From the NCBI RefSeq assembly GCF_014654785.1, contig NZ_BNBD01000001.1, positions 1,116,001-1,180,000 of the forward strand: a DNA stretch of 64,000 nucleotides. The letters are read 5' to 3'. The translations under genes were made by a program, and so were the position numbers. Each line of letters opens with the position of its first letter. Positions within the stretch are counted from its first letter, which is position 1. Shown piece by piece: positions 8,614 through 17,130 of this stretch. The notes under the pieces are model-generated. The model made no database searches and was not told the DNA's origin. It saw only the letters and a program-made list of their open reading frames with translations. The stretch comes from Streptomyces mashuensis. Its GTDB lineage: Bacteria > Actinomycetota > Actinomycetes > Streptomycetales > Streptomycetaceae.

Positions 8614-9168
8614 TCAGCCGGCCTCGGCGGCCCACGGCGCGCGCCGCGCCGCCCGCAGGGTGCGCCGCCGGCGCCACCCCGTCAGCCGGTCCACGTACAG
8701 CCCGCCGTCCAGGTGGTCGCACTCGTGCTGGAGGCACCGGGCGAAGAACCCGCTGCCCTCCACCCGCACCGGCCGCCCGTCCAGGGTGAAGCCCTCCACG
8801 ACGGCCTCGTCGAAGCGCGGCGTCCCTGCCTCCAGGCCCGGCAGCGACAGGCAGCCCTCCGGGCCGCGCAGCACGACGCCGTCCGTGCTCACCAGGCGGG
8901 GGTTCACCACGTGGCCGAGATGGCGCCGGTCCTCGTCGTCCGGGCAGTCGTACACGAAAACGCGCAGCCCCACCCCCACCTGGTTGGCCGCGAGCCCCAC
9001 CCCGCCGGCCGCGTACATGGTGGCGAACATGTCCTCCACGAGGCGGGCCAGGTCCGGCCCGAAGTCCGTCACCTCCTCGCAGGGTGCCGCCAGACCGGTG
9101 TCGCCCAGCAGCCGCAGGGGTCGTACTCGTCCCGAAGTGCCGGGTATGGAGCCTCGTCGCATGGCCAC
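8614..9168 (-). CDS. def: Peptide deformylase
   Basis: The 184-residue metalloenzyme removes the formyl group from nascent proteins. All three motifs are present: GVGLAANQ (56-63), EGCLS with the metal-binding cysteine (104-108), and QHECDH with two histidine ligands and the catalytic glutamate (147-152). The C-terminus ends in a basic Arg-rich stretch. Streptomyces genomes usually carry several deformylases, so this may not be the only copy. It is divergent from murT. Confidence 0.95.
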   Translation of the reverse strand: MAMRRGSIPGTSGRVRPLRLLGDTGLAAPCEEVTDFGPDLARLVEDMFATMYAAGGVGLAANQVGVGLRVFVYDCPDDEDRRHLGHVVNPRLVSTDGVVLRGPEGCLSLPGLEAGTPRFDEAVVEGFTLDGRPVRVEGSGFFARCLQHECDHLDGGLYVDRLTGWRRRRTLRAARRAPWAAEAG

Positions 9169-9338
9169 CAGCGTACGTTTCCCGGCTCTTCCCCCGGCCG
9201 CGGGTTCGGGCCCGCGGCCGGATCTCGATAGGCTGATCCCCGACCGCGGCCTCCTGGCCGGCGTTCGGCGCGGAGGGGGCGTTCCACCGGCTGACCAGGG
9301 ACAGGCGGCGGCGCCGGATGCAAGGAGGATCTAGGACG

Positions 9339-10577
9339 ATGGCAGGCAACTCGGGGCCGCTGTCGCCGCGGGCCAAGCTGGCCGTGACGGCGGGCAAGGC
9401 GGCTGCGGCGGTGTCGCGCGCCGCGGGCCGCGGCAGCGGGTCGGTGATCGGCGGGAAGGTCGCGCTCAAGCTCGACCCGGACCTGCTGGCCCGGCTGGCA
9501 ACCCACCTGGACGTGGTCCTGGTGTCGGCCACCAACGGCAAGACGACCACGACCCGGCTGATCGCCGAGGCACTGCGGGCCAGCGGCCCGGTGGTGTCCA
9601 ACGCGCTGGGCGCGAACATGCCCGCAGGCATCACCTCGGCCCTGGCGGGCGGCTCGGACGCCCGCTACGGCGTCATCGAGGTGGACGAGAAGTACCTGGC
9701 GACCGTCGCCCGTGACGTCGCCCCCAAGGCCATAGCGCTGCTGAACCTCTCGCGCGACCAGCTCGACCGGGCGGCGGAGACCCGCATGCTCGCCGAGAAG
9801 TGGCGCGAGGGCCTGGCCGGCACCAAGGCGGTGATCATCGCCAACGCCGACGACCCGCTCGTGGTGTGGGCGGCCTCCTCCTCGGCGAACGTGGTGTGGG
9901 TGGCCGCCGGCCAGGAGTGGAAGGACGACGCCTGGTCCTGCCCGTCGTGCGGCGGCGTGATGCAGCGCCCCGGCGACGACTGGTTCTGCGGCGAGTGCGG
10001 CTTCAGGCGGCCCACCCCCAGCTGGGCGCTGTCGGGCGACTACGTCCTCGACCCGCACGGCTCGGCGTGGCCCATCCACCTCCAGCTGCCCGGCCGGGCC
10101 AACAAGGCCAACGCCACCACCTCGGCCGCCGTGGCCGCCACCTTCGGCGTGCCGCCGCAGGTCGCGCTGGAGCGGATGTACCAGGTCCAGGCCGTCGCCG
10201 GCCGCTACGACGTGGTCAACTTCCTCGGCCGCGACTGCCGCCTGCTGCTGGCGAAGAACCCCGCCGGCTGGCTGGAGACCTTCTCGCTCATCGACGGCCC
10301 CCCGGCCCCGGTGATCCTCTCGGTCAACGCGCGCGGCGCCGACGGCACCGACACCTCCTGGCTCTGGGACGTCGACTACGCCCGCCTCGCCGGCCACCCC
10401 ATCATGGTCATCGGCGACCGCAAGCTCGACCTCGCCGTCCGCCTGGAGGTCGCGGAGGTGGACTTCCGGGTCTGCGAGACCTTCGACGAGGCGGTGCAGA
10501 TGGCCCCGCCCGGCAAGGTCGAGGTCATCGCCAACTACACCGCCTTCCAGGACATCCGCCGCCGCGTCGGCAACTGA
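9339..10577 (+). CDS. murT: Lipid II isoglutaminyl synthase, Mur-ligase-like subunit
   Basis: The 412-residue protein works with GatD to amidate the alpha-carboxyl of D-Glu in lipid II, giving D-isoglutamine. It has the Mur ligase P-loop SATNGKTTTTRLI (near residue 64), a central ATP-grasping domain, a Cys4 zinc-ribbon insertion typical of MurT (CPSC at 201-204 and CGEC about 17 residues later), and a C-terminal MurT domain ending NYTAFQDIRRRVG. The start at 9339 follows AAGGAGGA; an ATG at 9318 is in frame but poorer. gatD follows after 18 bases, so the two are surely cotranscribed. Confidence 0.95.
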   Translation: MAGNSGPLSPRAKLAVTAGKAAAAVSRAAGRGSGSVIGGKVALKLDPDLLARLATHLDVVLVSATNGKTTTTRLIAEALRASGPVVSNALGANMPAGITSALAGGSDARYGVIEVDEKYLATVARDVAPKAIALLNLSRDQLDRAAETRMLAEKWREGLAGTKAVIIANADDPLVVWAASSSANVVWVAAGQEWKDDAWSCPSCGGVMQRPGDDWFCGECGFRRPTPSWALSGDYVLDPHGSAWPIHLQLPGRANKANATTSAAVAATFGVPPQVALERMYQVQAVAGRYDVVNFLGRDCRLLLAKNPAGWLETFSLIDGPPAPVILSVNARGADGTDTSWLWDVDYARLAGHPIMVIGDRKLDLAVRLEVAEVDFRVCETFDEAVQMAPPGKVEVIANYTAFQDIRRRVGN

Positions 10578-10595
10578 CCCCCTCCGAGGACCGAT

Positions 10596-11324
10596 ATGAG
10601 CCAGAACAGTCTGCGTGTGGTGTGGGTCTACCCCGACCTGCTCAGCACCTACGGCGACCAGGGCAACGTCCTGGTCCTGGAGCGCCGCGCCCGGCAGCGC
10701 CGGCTGGACGTCCAGCGCGTCGACGTCCGCTCCGACCAGCAGATCCCCACCTCGGGCGACATCTACCTGATCGGTGGCGGCGAGGACCGGCCGCAGCGGC
10801 TCGCCGCGGAGCGGCTGCGCCGCGACGGCGGCCTGAACCGGGCCGTGGCCAACGGCGCCATCGTCTTCTCGGTGTGCGCCGGCTACCAGATCCTGGGCCA
10901 CGAGTTCGTCAACGACCTCGGCCGGCGCGAGCAGGGCCTGGGCCTGCTGGACGTCATCAGCACCCGCGGCGAGGGCGAGCGCTGCGTCGGCGACGTGCTC
11001 GCCGACATCGACCCGCAGCTCGGCCTGCCGCCGCTGACCGGGTTCGAGAACCACCAGGGCGTCACCCACCTGGGCCCCACGGCCCGCCCCTTCGCCCGGG
11101 TCCGGTTCGGCAACGGCAACGGCACCGGCGACGGCACCGAGGGCGCGTTCAACGAGACCGTCTTCGGCACGTACATGCACGGCCCCGTCATGGCCCGCAA
11201 CCCGCACATCGCCGACCTGCTGATCCGCCTGGCGCTCGACGTCAACGCGCTGCCGCCGGTCGACGACCGCTGGTACGAGGCGCTGCGCAACGAGCGCATC
11301 GCCGCCGCGACACAGCCCGCATAG
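10596..11324 (+). CDS. gatD: Lipid II isoglutaminyl synthase, glutamine amidotransferase subunit
   Basis: The 242-residue class I (CobB/CobQ-like) amidotransferase supplies ammonia from glutamine to MurT. The nucleophilic cysteine is in VFSVCAGYQILGHEF near residue 94, and the catalytic histidine is in FGTYMHGPVMARNP near residue 193. ENHQGVTHLG is the family-specific block. The start follows GAGGACCG. It is the second gene of the murT-gatD operon and is followed by a strong hairpin. Confidence 0.95.
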   Translation: MSQNSLRVVWVYPDLLSTYGDQGNVLVLERRARQRRLDVQRVDVRSDQQIPTSGDIYLIGGGEDRPQRLAAERLRRDGGLNRAVANGAIVFSVCAGYQILGHEFVNDLGRREQGLGLLDVISTRGEGERCVGDVLADIDPQLGLPPLTGFENHQGVTHLGPTARPFARVRFGNGNGTGDGTEGAFNETVFGTYMHGPVMARNPHIADLLIRLALDVNALPPVDDRWYEALRNERIAAATQPA

Positions 11325-11338
11325 CGGACGGTCACGGT

Positions 11339-11370
11339 CCCCGCCACCCCGGACGGCTAGGGTGGCGGGG
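11339..11370 (+). terminator. Terminator after murT-gatD
   Basis: A perfect 11-bp stem (CCCCGCCACCC with GGGTGGCGGGG) around a 10-base loop lies 14 bases after the gatD stop, ahead of the phosphofructokinase gene. No T-run follows. Confidence 0.7.
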
Positions 11371-11442
11371 AACCACCGCAGCAGCGCGCCGGACAACGGG
11401 GTCCGGGCCAGGCCCCCCTCGTATCGGACAGGTGACTTCCGT

Positions 11443-12468
11443 ATGCGCATCGGTGTCCTCACCTCCGGCGGCGACTGCCCCGGCCTCAACGCCGTCATCC
11501 GCTCCGTCGTGCACCGCGCCGTCGTCGACCACGGCGACGACGTCATCGGCTTCCACGACGGCTGGCGCGGCCTCCTGGAGGCCGACTGCCGCAAACTCGA
11601 CCTCGACGCCGTCTCGGGCGTGCTCGCCACCGGCGGCACCCTCCTCGGCTCCTCCCGCGTCCGGCCCGGACAGCTCGTCGACGGGGTCCAGCGGGCCCTG
11701 GACAACGTCGCCACGCTCGGCCTCGACGCCGTGATCCCCATCGGCGGCGAGGGCACCCTCAAGGCCGCCCGGCTGCTCTCGGACGCCGGGCTGCCCCTCG
11801 TCGGCGTCCCCAAGACCATCGACAACGACATCGCCGGCACCGACCTCACCTTCGGCTTCGACACCGCCGTGGGCGTGGCCACCGACGCCCTCGACCGGCT
11901 CAAGACCACCGCCGAGTCCCACCAGCGCGTCCTCGTCGTCGAGGTGATGGGCCGCCACACCGGCTGGATCGCCCTGCACGCCGGTCTCGCCGCCGGCGCC
12001 CACGTCGTCGTCGTGCCCGAGCGCCCCTTCGACATCGACCGCCTCACCGAACGGGTCGCCCGGCGCTTCGCCGCCGGCGAACGCTTCGCGATCGTCGTGG
12101 CCGCCGAGGGCGCCAAGCCCGCCGCCGGCTCCATGCCCTTCGAGACCGGCGACACCGACGCGTACGGCCACGAACGCTTCGCCGGCGTGGCCCGGCAGCT
12201 CTCCGCCGAACTGGAACGGCGCCTGGGCAAGGAGGCCCGGCCCGTCATCCTCGGCCACGTCCAGCGCGGCGGTACCCCCACCGCGTACGACCGCGTCCTC
12301 GCCACCCGCTTCGGCTGGCACGCCGTCGAGGCCGTGCACGCCGGCGCGTACGGCACGATGACGGCCCTGCGCGGCACCGGCATCCACCTCGTGCCGCTGG
12401 CCGACGCCACGCAGGAGCTCAAGACCGTCCCGGCCGAGCGCTACGCCGAGGCCGACTGCGTGCTCTGA
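11443..12468 (+). CDS. pfkA: 6-phosphofructokinase, ATP-dependent type
   Basis: The 341-residue glycolytic enzyme phosphorylates fructose 6-phosphate. It begins MRIGVLTSGGDCPGLNAVIR. It contains PIGGEGTLKAA, where glycine follows GGE (equivalent to E. coli Gly104, expected for ATP users), and VPKTIDNDI, where lysine stands at the E. coli Gly124 position. That Gly/Lys combination is known from ATP-dependent actinomycete enzymes, whereas PPi users have Asp/Lys. The start is set by homology; the open frame extends upstream through the terminator hairpin. The C-terminus is normal. It stands as a single gene. Confidence 0.95.
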   Translation: MRIGVLTSGGDCPGLNAVIRSVVHRAVVDHGDDVIGFHDGWRGLLEADCRKLDLDAVSGVLATGGTLLGSSRVRPGQLVDGVQRALDNVATLGLDAVIPIGGEGTLKAARLLSDAGLPLVGVPKTIDNDIAGTDLTFGFDTAVGVATDALDRLKTTAESHQRVLVVEVMGRHTGWIALHAGLAAGAHVVVVPERPFDIDRLTERVARRFAAGERFAIVVAAEGAKPAAGSMPFETGDTDAYGHERFAGVARQLSAELERRLGKEARPVILGHVQRGGTPTAYDRVLATRFGWHAVEAVHAGAYGTMTALRGTGIHLVPLADATQELKTVPAERYAEADCVL

Positions 12469-12487
12469 GCGCTCCGACCACCGCCCC

Positions 12488-12512
12488 GGCGGCGACCGGG
12501 ACGGGCGCCGCC
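12488..12512 (+). terminator. Possible terminator after the phosphofructokinase gene
   Basis: A 7-bp stem (GGCGGCG with CGCCGCC) around an 11-base loop lies 20 bases past the stop and is followed by TCTAGTCTTGTC. It is weaker than the other hairpins in this window. Confidence 0.4.
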
Positions 12513-12556
12513 TCTAGTCTTGTCCCGGCGCATCGGTGCGAAACGGGAGAGAGCGG

Positions 12557-13510
12557 ATGGATCACAGCGGGCACGGCATGATGCACATGGACATGCCGCC
12601 GTTCACGCTGGGGCGGGCCCTGCAGTTCAGCAGTGAACCGTTCTTCATGGTCGGCTGCCTGCTGGGACTGGCCCTGTACGGCTGGGGCGTGGTCCGGCTG
12701 CGGCGGCGCGGCGACGCGTGGCCGGTGGGCCGGGTGATCGCGTTCGCGCTCGGCGTGCTGAGCGTGGCGCTGATGATGTGCACCAAGCTGAACGACTACG
12801 GCATGGTGATGTTCAGCGTGCACATGGTCCAGCACATGGTCATCAGCATGCTGTCGCCGATCCTCATCCTCCTCGGCGCGCCCGTGACGCTGACCCTGCG
12901 CGCCCTCCCGGCCGCCGGGCGCGGCCGCAAGGGCCCCCGCGAGCTGCTGGTGGCGCTGCTGCACAGCCGCTACATGCGCATCATCACGCACCCCGCGTTC
13001 ACCATCCCCATGTTCATCGCGAGCCTGTACGCGCTGTACTTCACGCCGCTCTTCGACTTCCTCATGGAGAGCCGCACCGGGCACATCGCGATGATGGTCC
13101 ACTTCCTGGCCGTCGGCCTGGTCTTCTTCTGGCCCATCATGGGCGTCGACCCCGGCCCGCACCGGCCGGGCTACGTGATGCGGATGCTGGAGCTGTTCGC
13201 CGGCATGCCCTTCCACGCCTTCTTCGGCATCGCCCTGATGATGGCCTCCGAGCCCATGATCGGCACGTACATGCACCCGCCGGCGTCCCTGGGCATCGAC
13301 GCGCTGGACGACCAGAAGGCGGGCGGCGGCATCGCCTGGGCGTTCAGCGAGATCCCGTCGGTACTGGTCCTGCTGGCGCTGGTCTTCCAGTGGTACCGCT
13401 CGGAGCAGCGGCAGGCGCGGCGCAGCGACCGGGCCGCCGACCGCGACGGCGACAAGGAGCTGGCGGCGTACAACGCCTACCTGGCGTCGCTCGACGCGCG
13501 CAGCCGCTGA
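12557..13510 (+). CDS. CtaG-like cytochrome c oxidase assembly membrane protein
   Basis: The 317-residue polytopic membrane protein (about seven segments) matches the Caa3-type CtaG family (PF09678). Conserved histidines and methionines sit in membrane helices, for example VHMVQHMVISMLSPILI and FHAFFGIALMM. The N-terminus MDHSGHGMMHMDM is rich in His and Met, a pattern that suggests copper binding, in line with a role in copper delivery to cytochrome oxidase (family knowledge; not proven here). The start at 12557 follows GGGAGAGAGCGG. A small membrane-protein gene follows. Confidence 0.88.
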   Translation: MDHSGHGMMHMDMPPFTLGRALQFSSEPFFMVGCLLGLALYGWGVVRLRRRGDAWPVGRVIAFALGVLSVALMMCTKLNDYGMVMFSVHMVQHMVISMLSPILILLGAPVTLTLRALPAAGRGRKGPRELLVALLHSRYMRIITHPAFTIPMFIASLYALYFTPLFDFLMESRTGHIAMMVHFLAVGLVFFWPIMGVDPGPHRPGYVMRMLELFAGMPFHAFFGIALMMASEPMIGTYMHPPASLGIDALDDQKAGGGIAWAFSEIPSVLVLLALVFQWYRSEQRQARRSDRAADRDGDKELAAYNAYLASLDARSR

Positions 13511-13637
13511 CGCGGCACAGGTATGGCGGTACGGGCCGCGGCGGGGAGACCATGGTCTTCCGGCCGCGGCCCGCGCGTTTGCACGGGACACCGCCGGCCG
13601 CCGGAGGACGAGGCCGGAGGACGAGGAGGTGGCCGCG

Positions 13638-13796
13638 ATGCCCGGGCAGGCGAAGACGATGACGGGGCTGACCGTCGGCGGACTGGTCCTGGTGACCGCC
13701 TACACGGTGACGCTCGGCAACAACGGCTGGCTCTGGCTGACGTGGGCGGTGCTGGGCCTGGCCACGATCGGCACGCTGGCGGCCCGGGGCACCTGA
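13638..13796 (+). CDS. 52-residue membrane protein
   Basis: The short frame MPGQAKTMTGLTVGG... has two hydrophobic stretches (about residues 10-25 and 31-48) around a LGNNGW turn, so it should be a two-span membrane peptide. GAGGAGG lies at ideal spacing before the ATG, and codon use is strongly G/C-ended. It lies 127 bases after the CtaG-like gene on the same strand, suggesting but not proving a respiratory-chain link. No known family recognised. Confidence 0.6.
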   Translation: MPGQAKTMTGLTVGGLVLVTAYTVTLGNNGWLWLTWAVLGLATIGTLAARGT

Positions 13797-13854
13797 CGTC
13801 GGGACGATGCCCGGAGGGCGTCCGGAGAGCGTCCGGATGACGTCCGGGTGCCGT

Positions 13855-14253
13855 TCAGAACCGGAAGACGGGGCCGGTGGCGGTGTCCAGGGCGCACGCG
13901 TTGGGGAACGTCCGGCGCCAGGCGACGGGCGCGCCGCGCCAGCTGCCGTCGGCGGAGGCCGTGACGGGGTCGTGCTCCATCGTGCACACCCGCTCGCCGG
14001 CCGCCGTCGGCCGGGCGTCGGGCCGCCCGCGGCCCTGCTCCAGGCCGGCGCATGCCTCCGCCGCGTGCGGATGGTGCCCGCCGGCCCCGGGGCAGACCAG
14101 CTCCACGCCGCGGATCCAGGTGTTCCGCGAGCCGGAGACGGTGAGGAACAACCGCCCCTCGCCCTGCCCGTCGGCGCCCCGCGCGGGCGCCAGCGGCAGG
14201 GCGAGCAGGGCGCTGACGGTCGCCGTGGCGGCCGCGGCGGTGCGTAGGGACAT
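13855..14253 (-). CDS. SSI-family secreted protease inhibitor
   Basis: The 132-residue precursor has a signal peptide (cleavage near ARG-ADG, residue 26) and the fold signature of Streptomyces subtilisin inhibitor. The four cysteines of the two disulfides are kept (VELVCPG, EACAGL, RVCTM, NACAL). The reactive-site loop reads C-T-M-E-H-D-P-V, placing Met at P1, as in SSI, and Glu at P1'. The C-terminus GPVFRF matches the usual SSI ending. It would inhibit secreted subtilisin-like or other serine proteases outside the cell. Promoter elements presumably lie in the 128-base gap upstream. Confidence 0.9.
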   Translation of the reverse strand: MSLRTAAAATATVSALLALPLAPARGADGQGEGRLFLTVSGSRNTWIRGVELVCPGAGGHHPHAAEACAGLEQGRGRPDARPTAAGERVCTMEHDPVTASADGSWRGAPVAWRRTFPNACALDTATGPVFRF

Positions 14254-14381
14254 GGGGTGACCTCCCGGGCACGGTCCTGTCCGCCACGCCACCGCGCCCG
14301 CCCCGCCGGGGCAAGCACGCGCACCGTGCGGTCGCCCGGCCGGGGGAAGGACGTCACCCGGCCGGGCCGCACCGGGCCCGG

Positions 14382-15437
14382 TCAGGCCGGGCGCGGCACG
14401 TAGGCCAGGCCGTGGGCGCCGGACTCGCCGCGCCTGGGGATGTCGAGCCGGGCGAGGCGCTCCAGGGTCTCCAGGTCGACGATGTCGACGGTGGAGGAGA
14501 GGATGGACGACACGTAGCCGATCCGGCCGTCGGGCGACGAGGTGATGGTGAGCGGGCAGAGCCCCACCTCCAGCTCGCCCAGGCGCTCGTGGGTGGCGGC
14601 GGAGAACACGGTGAGCCGGCCCGGTGCGTGGCGTCCGAGCTCGGACGCCGGGTCGGGGGCCATGCGCAGCTCGCCCGCGAGCAGCTTCCCGGTGGACGTC
14701 AGGTGGACGGGTATGACGGTGCCGTCGGTGGGCAGGAGGCCGGTGACGGACGCGGTGCGCCCGTCGACGACGCGGATCCCCGTGGCCGGCGGCTCCCCGT
14801 CGGCGGGGCCGGAGAAGGCGGCGTAGGGCGCGGCGACGTAGGCGTACGCGCCGTCGGGGGAGACGGCGAGCCCCTCGCTGCCCGGCACCTCGGCCTTCGC
14901 GGTGAGGACGCCCTTCTCGAGGTCCACGACGGAGACGAACGGCGCCTCCTTGTTGGTGGCGTAGCCGGTCGTTCCGGCCGCGTCGATGGCGAACCAGTGC
15001 GGGCCGGGCGCGTCCGTGTCGATCCGGCCGATGGGGCGGCGGGTCTGCGTGTCGATCACCACGACGCCGCCGGGCCGGTCCGCCGAGCCCTCCACGCTGA
15101 CGTAGAGGCGCCCGCGGGCCGCGTCCAGCGCGAGCCCGTGGGGGCCGTGCTCGGGGGCGATGTCGACGACCTCGACGACGCGGCGGGTGTCGGGGTCGAT
15201 GACGGTGAGCTGGGTGCGGCGGCCGCTGTTCGCGTGGTAGTAGCCGGAGTGGTACGCGGAGGCGCACCACAGCAGGCGCTGGGTGGGGTCGAAGCACAAC
15301 TCGTGCGGTTCGGCGAGGATGTCGACCGTGCCGAGGTGCTGGTCGGAGGCCGCGTCGAAGAACGAGACGGTCGGGCCGGTCTGGCTGACGACGGCCAGGA
15401 CGTCGCCCTGGCGGCCGGCGCGCGGGGACTGCTGCAT
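14382..15437 (-). CDS. YncE-like beta-propeller protein
   Basis: The 351-residue protein consists of repeated blades with the YVTN/YncE pattern: VIDPDTRRVVEVVDI, VIDTQTRRPIGRIDT, SVVDLEKGVLTAKAEV and DIVDLETLERLARLDI. Each blade pairs a strand with a Gly/Asp turn. No signal peptide is visible, so it appears cytoplasmic. The molecular function of such propellers is generally unknown (binding or scaffolding). The ATG at 15435-15437 follows CCGAGGAGTCCTCG. It is divergent from a LysR gene with a symmetric site between them, so it is probably the LysR target. Confidence 0.85.
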   Translation of the reverse strand: MQQSPRAGRQGDVLAVVSQTGPTVSFFDAASDQHLGTVDILAEPHELCFDPTQRLLWCASAYHSGYYHANSGRRTQLTVIDPDTRRVVEVVDIAPEHGPHGLALDAARGRLYVSVEGSADRPGGVVVIDTQTRRPIGRIDTDAPGPHWFAIDAAGTTGYATNKEAPFVSVVDLEKGVLTAKAEVPGSEGLAVSPDGAYAYVAAPYAAFSGPADGEPPATGIRVVDGRTASVTGLLPTDGTVIPVHLTSTGKLLAGELRMAPDPASELGRHAPGRLTVFSAATHERLGELEVGLCPLTITSSPDGRIGYVSSILSSTVDIVDLETLERLARLDIPRRGESGAHGLAYVPRPA

Positions 15438-15523
15438 CGAGGACTCCTCGGGGTGGGTTGGGAACACCTCCACTCTCGGCGCGGGGGTACATCACGAACA
15501 ATGCAAGAATTGACAAGGCATCA

Positions 15524-15538
15524 TTGCGCGGGGCGCAA
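15524..15538. promoter_or_regulatory. LysR-type binding site (T-N11-A palindrome)
   Basis: TTGCGC-GGG-GCGCAA is a perfect 15-bp inverted repeat containing the T-N11-A core of LysR-type regulators. It lies 35 bases before the lysR start and in the region shared with the divergent propeller gene. A TTGACA sequence (15510-15515) just upstream may be a rightward -35 element. Confidence 0.7.
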
Positions 15539-15572
15539 AACCGCAGTTGGGGGCGAGGACCGGGGGGAGGGG

Positions 15573-16463
15573 ATGATGGATCTCAACCTGCTACGGGCAC
15601 TGGACGCCCTGCTCCAGGAGAACAGCGTGACGCGGGCCGCGGAGCGGCTCGGGACGTCGCCGGCGGCGGCCAGCCGCATGCTGGCCCGGCTGCGGCGGGC
15701 GGTGGGCGACCCGCTGCTGGTGCGTGCGGGACAGGGCCTGGTCCCGACGCCGCGGGCGCTGGAACTCCGCGAGGAGGTCGGCGCGTTGCTGCGCGCGTGC
15801 GACGACGTGCTGCGGCCGGGCGCCGGCTTCGACCCGCGGCACCTGCGGCGGACCTTCACCGTGCAGGCCTCCGACGTGCTCCTGGCGGGCCTGGCGGGGC
15901 CGCTGACCGACCGGCTCCGCGGGGAGGCCCCGGACGTGGACGTGGTCTTCCTGCCGGAGTCGGTGGAGGACGGTCCCGGGCTGCGGCAGGGCTGGATCGA
16001 CGTCGAGCTGGGCGTCCTGAGCCACCTGGACCCGGAGGTGCGGACGCGGCAGCTGGCGCGGAAGGAACTGGTCGGCGTGGCGCGCGCCGGTCATCCCCTC
16101 TTCGACGGGCCGGTCGACGCCCGCCGCTTCGCCGAGGCCGACCACATCGGCATCTCCCGGCGCGGCAAGCGCCACGGCCCCATCGACACCGCCCTCGCCG
16201 CACTCGGCCTGCAGCGCCGGGTCGCGGTGATCGTCCCCAGCCACACGGGCGCGATGATCCTCGCCCGGGACACGGACCTGGTGGCGATCACCCTGGCCGG
16301 CTGGCTCACCGGCACGATCTCCGCCCTGGGCCTGCGCACCTTCCCCATCCCCCTCGACCTCGCACCCCTCGACCTGGGCATGGCCTGGCACCCCCGCAAC
16401 GCGACCGATCCGGCGCACCGCTGGTTCCGCGACCACGTCGCGGAGGTGATCCTGGACTCATGA
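15573..16463 (+). CDS. LysR-family transcriptional regulator
   Basis: The 296-residue protein has an N-terminal winged helix (residues 1-62; NSVTRAAERLGTSPAAASRMLARLR) and a LysR substrate-binding domain (about 90-290), with a ligand-pocket pattern like the NahR/LinR-type branch (FTVQASDVLLAGLAGPL). The ATG at 15573 and another at 15576 are both preceded by GGGGGGAGG. Its stop overlaps the next start (ATGA), so the PPOX gene is coupled. The likely target is the divergent propeller gene, through the palindrome upstream. The ligand is unknown. Confidence 0.92.
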   Translation: MMDLNLLRALDALLQENSVTRAAERLGTSPAAASRMLARLRRAVGDPLLVRAGQGLVPTPRALELREEVGALLRACDDVLRPGAGFDPRHLRRTFTVQASDVLLAGLAGPLTDRLRGEAPDVDVVFLPESVEDGPGLRQGWIDVELGVLSHLDPEVRTRQLARKELVGVARAGHPLFDGPVDARRFAEADHIGISRRGKRHGPIDTALAALGLQRRVAVIVPSHTGAMILARDTDLVAITLAGWLTGTISALGLRTFPIPLDLAPLDLGMAWHPRNATDPAHRWFRDHVAEVILDS

Positions 16464-16885
16464 CCCTGTCGCAACGAGAACGAGAAGAGTTCCTGGCCGA
16501 ACCCCACGTCGGCGCCCTGTCGGTGACCGAACACCCCTCCCGCGCCCCGCTCACGATCCCCATCTGGTACCACTACACCCCGGGCGGCCCCCTCTGGATC
16601 CGCACCGGCCCCGACTCCCGCAAGGCCCGCGCCATCCACGCCGCGGGCCGCTTCACCCTGATGGTCCAACGCACCCAACCGACGGTGCGCTACGTCTCGG
16701 TGGAGGGCCCGGTCACGGCCACGACCAAGGACACCCGCGAACACGCCTGGCAGATGGCGTCCCGCTACCTCCCCGAGGACAAGGTCGCCGCCTTCGTGGA
16801 ATACGACCTGACCCAGCTGGGCGAACACGTGGTCATCACGATGCAGCCGGAACACTGGATCGCAGCGGACCTGGGAGGGTTCTGA
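16460..16885 (+). CDS. Pyridoxamine 5'-phosphate oxidase-fold (PPOX class) protein
   Basis: The 141-residue protein has the split-barrel flavin-binding fold. Evidence includes VGALSVTEHPSRAPLTIPIWYHY, the characteristic cofactor-facing strand pattern, then WIRTGPDSRKAR and RYVSVEGPVT. Actinobacterial members of this size bind F420, FMN or heme and reduce or sequester small molecules. Which cofactor is used here cannot be decided. It is translated with the LysR gene through an ATGA overlap. Confidence 0.82.
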   Translation: MTLSQREREEFLAEPHVGALSVTEHPSRAPLTIPIWYHYTPGGPLWIRTGPDSRKARAIHAAGRFTLMVQRTQPTVRYVSVEGPVTATTKDTREHAWQMASRYLPEDKVAAFVEYDLTQLGEHVVITMQPEHWIAADLGGF

Positions 16886-17040
16886 GCGGCGCTGTCCCCG
16901 GCTCCGACCGTCGGTCGTGATGCCGGGTCATCAGCGCCACCAAACCACTTTCACCCTACATCGGTCAAGGAAAGATCTTGGCCGAACCTGGCCGATCAAG
17001 CCACTTCCGGCGACGCCTCGTAAAGCAAGCAACAAGACAG

Positions 17041-17070
17041 TTGACGACCCCGCGACAAAACATGTGTAGT
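17041..17070 (+). promoter_or_regulatory. Candidate promoter of the oxygenase/CDPS-like island
   Basis: TTGACG and TGTAGT, spaced by 18 bases, form a vegetative-type -35/-10 pair ending 60 bases before the first gene. A perfect 10-bp palindrome, AGTGGCCACT (17068-17077), overlaps the -10 and start-site area and could be an operator. The whole 245-base gap (16886-17130) is noticeably A/T-richer than its surroundings and holds no gene I can support. Confidence 0.45.
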
Positions 17071-17130
17071 GGCCACTGATCGCTCGCGACCCGGGTGACG
17101 GCAGCAGCTTCCCCTACCAAGAGAGCTGAC

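Noticed and set aside
11443-12468. PPi-dependent phosphofructokinase
   Set aside because: The Gly following GGE in the nucleotide site favours ATP; PPi enzymes have Asp there, even though Lys is present at the second discriminating position.
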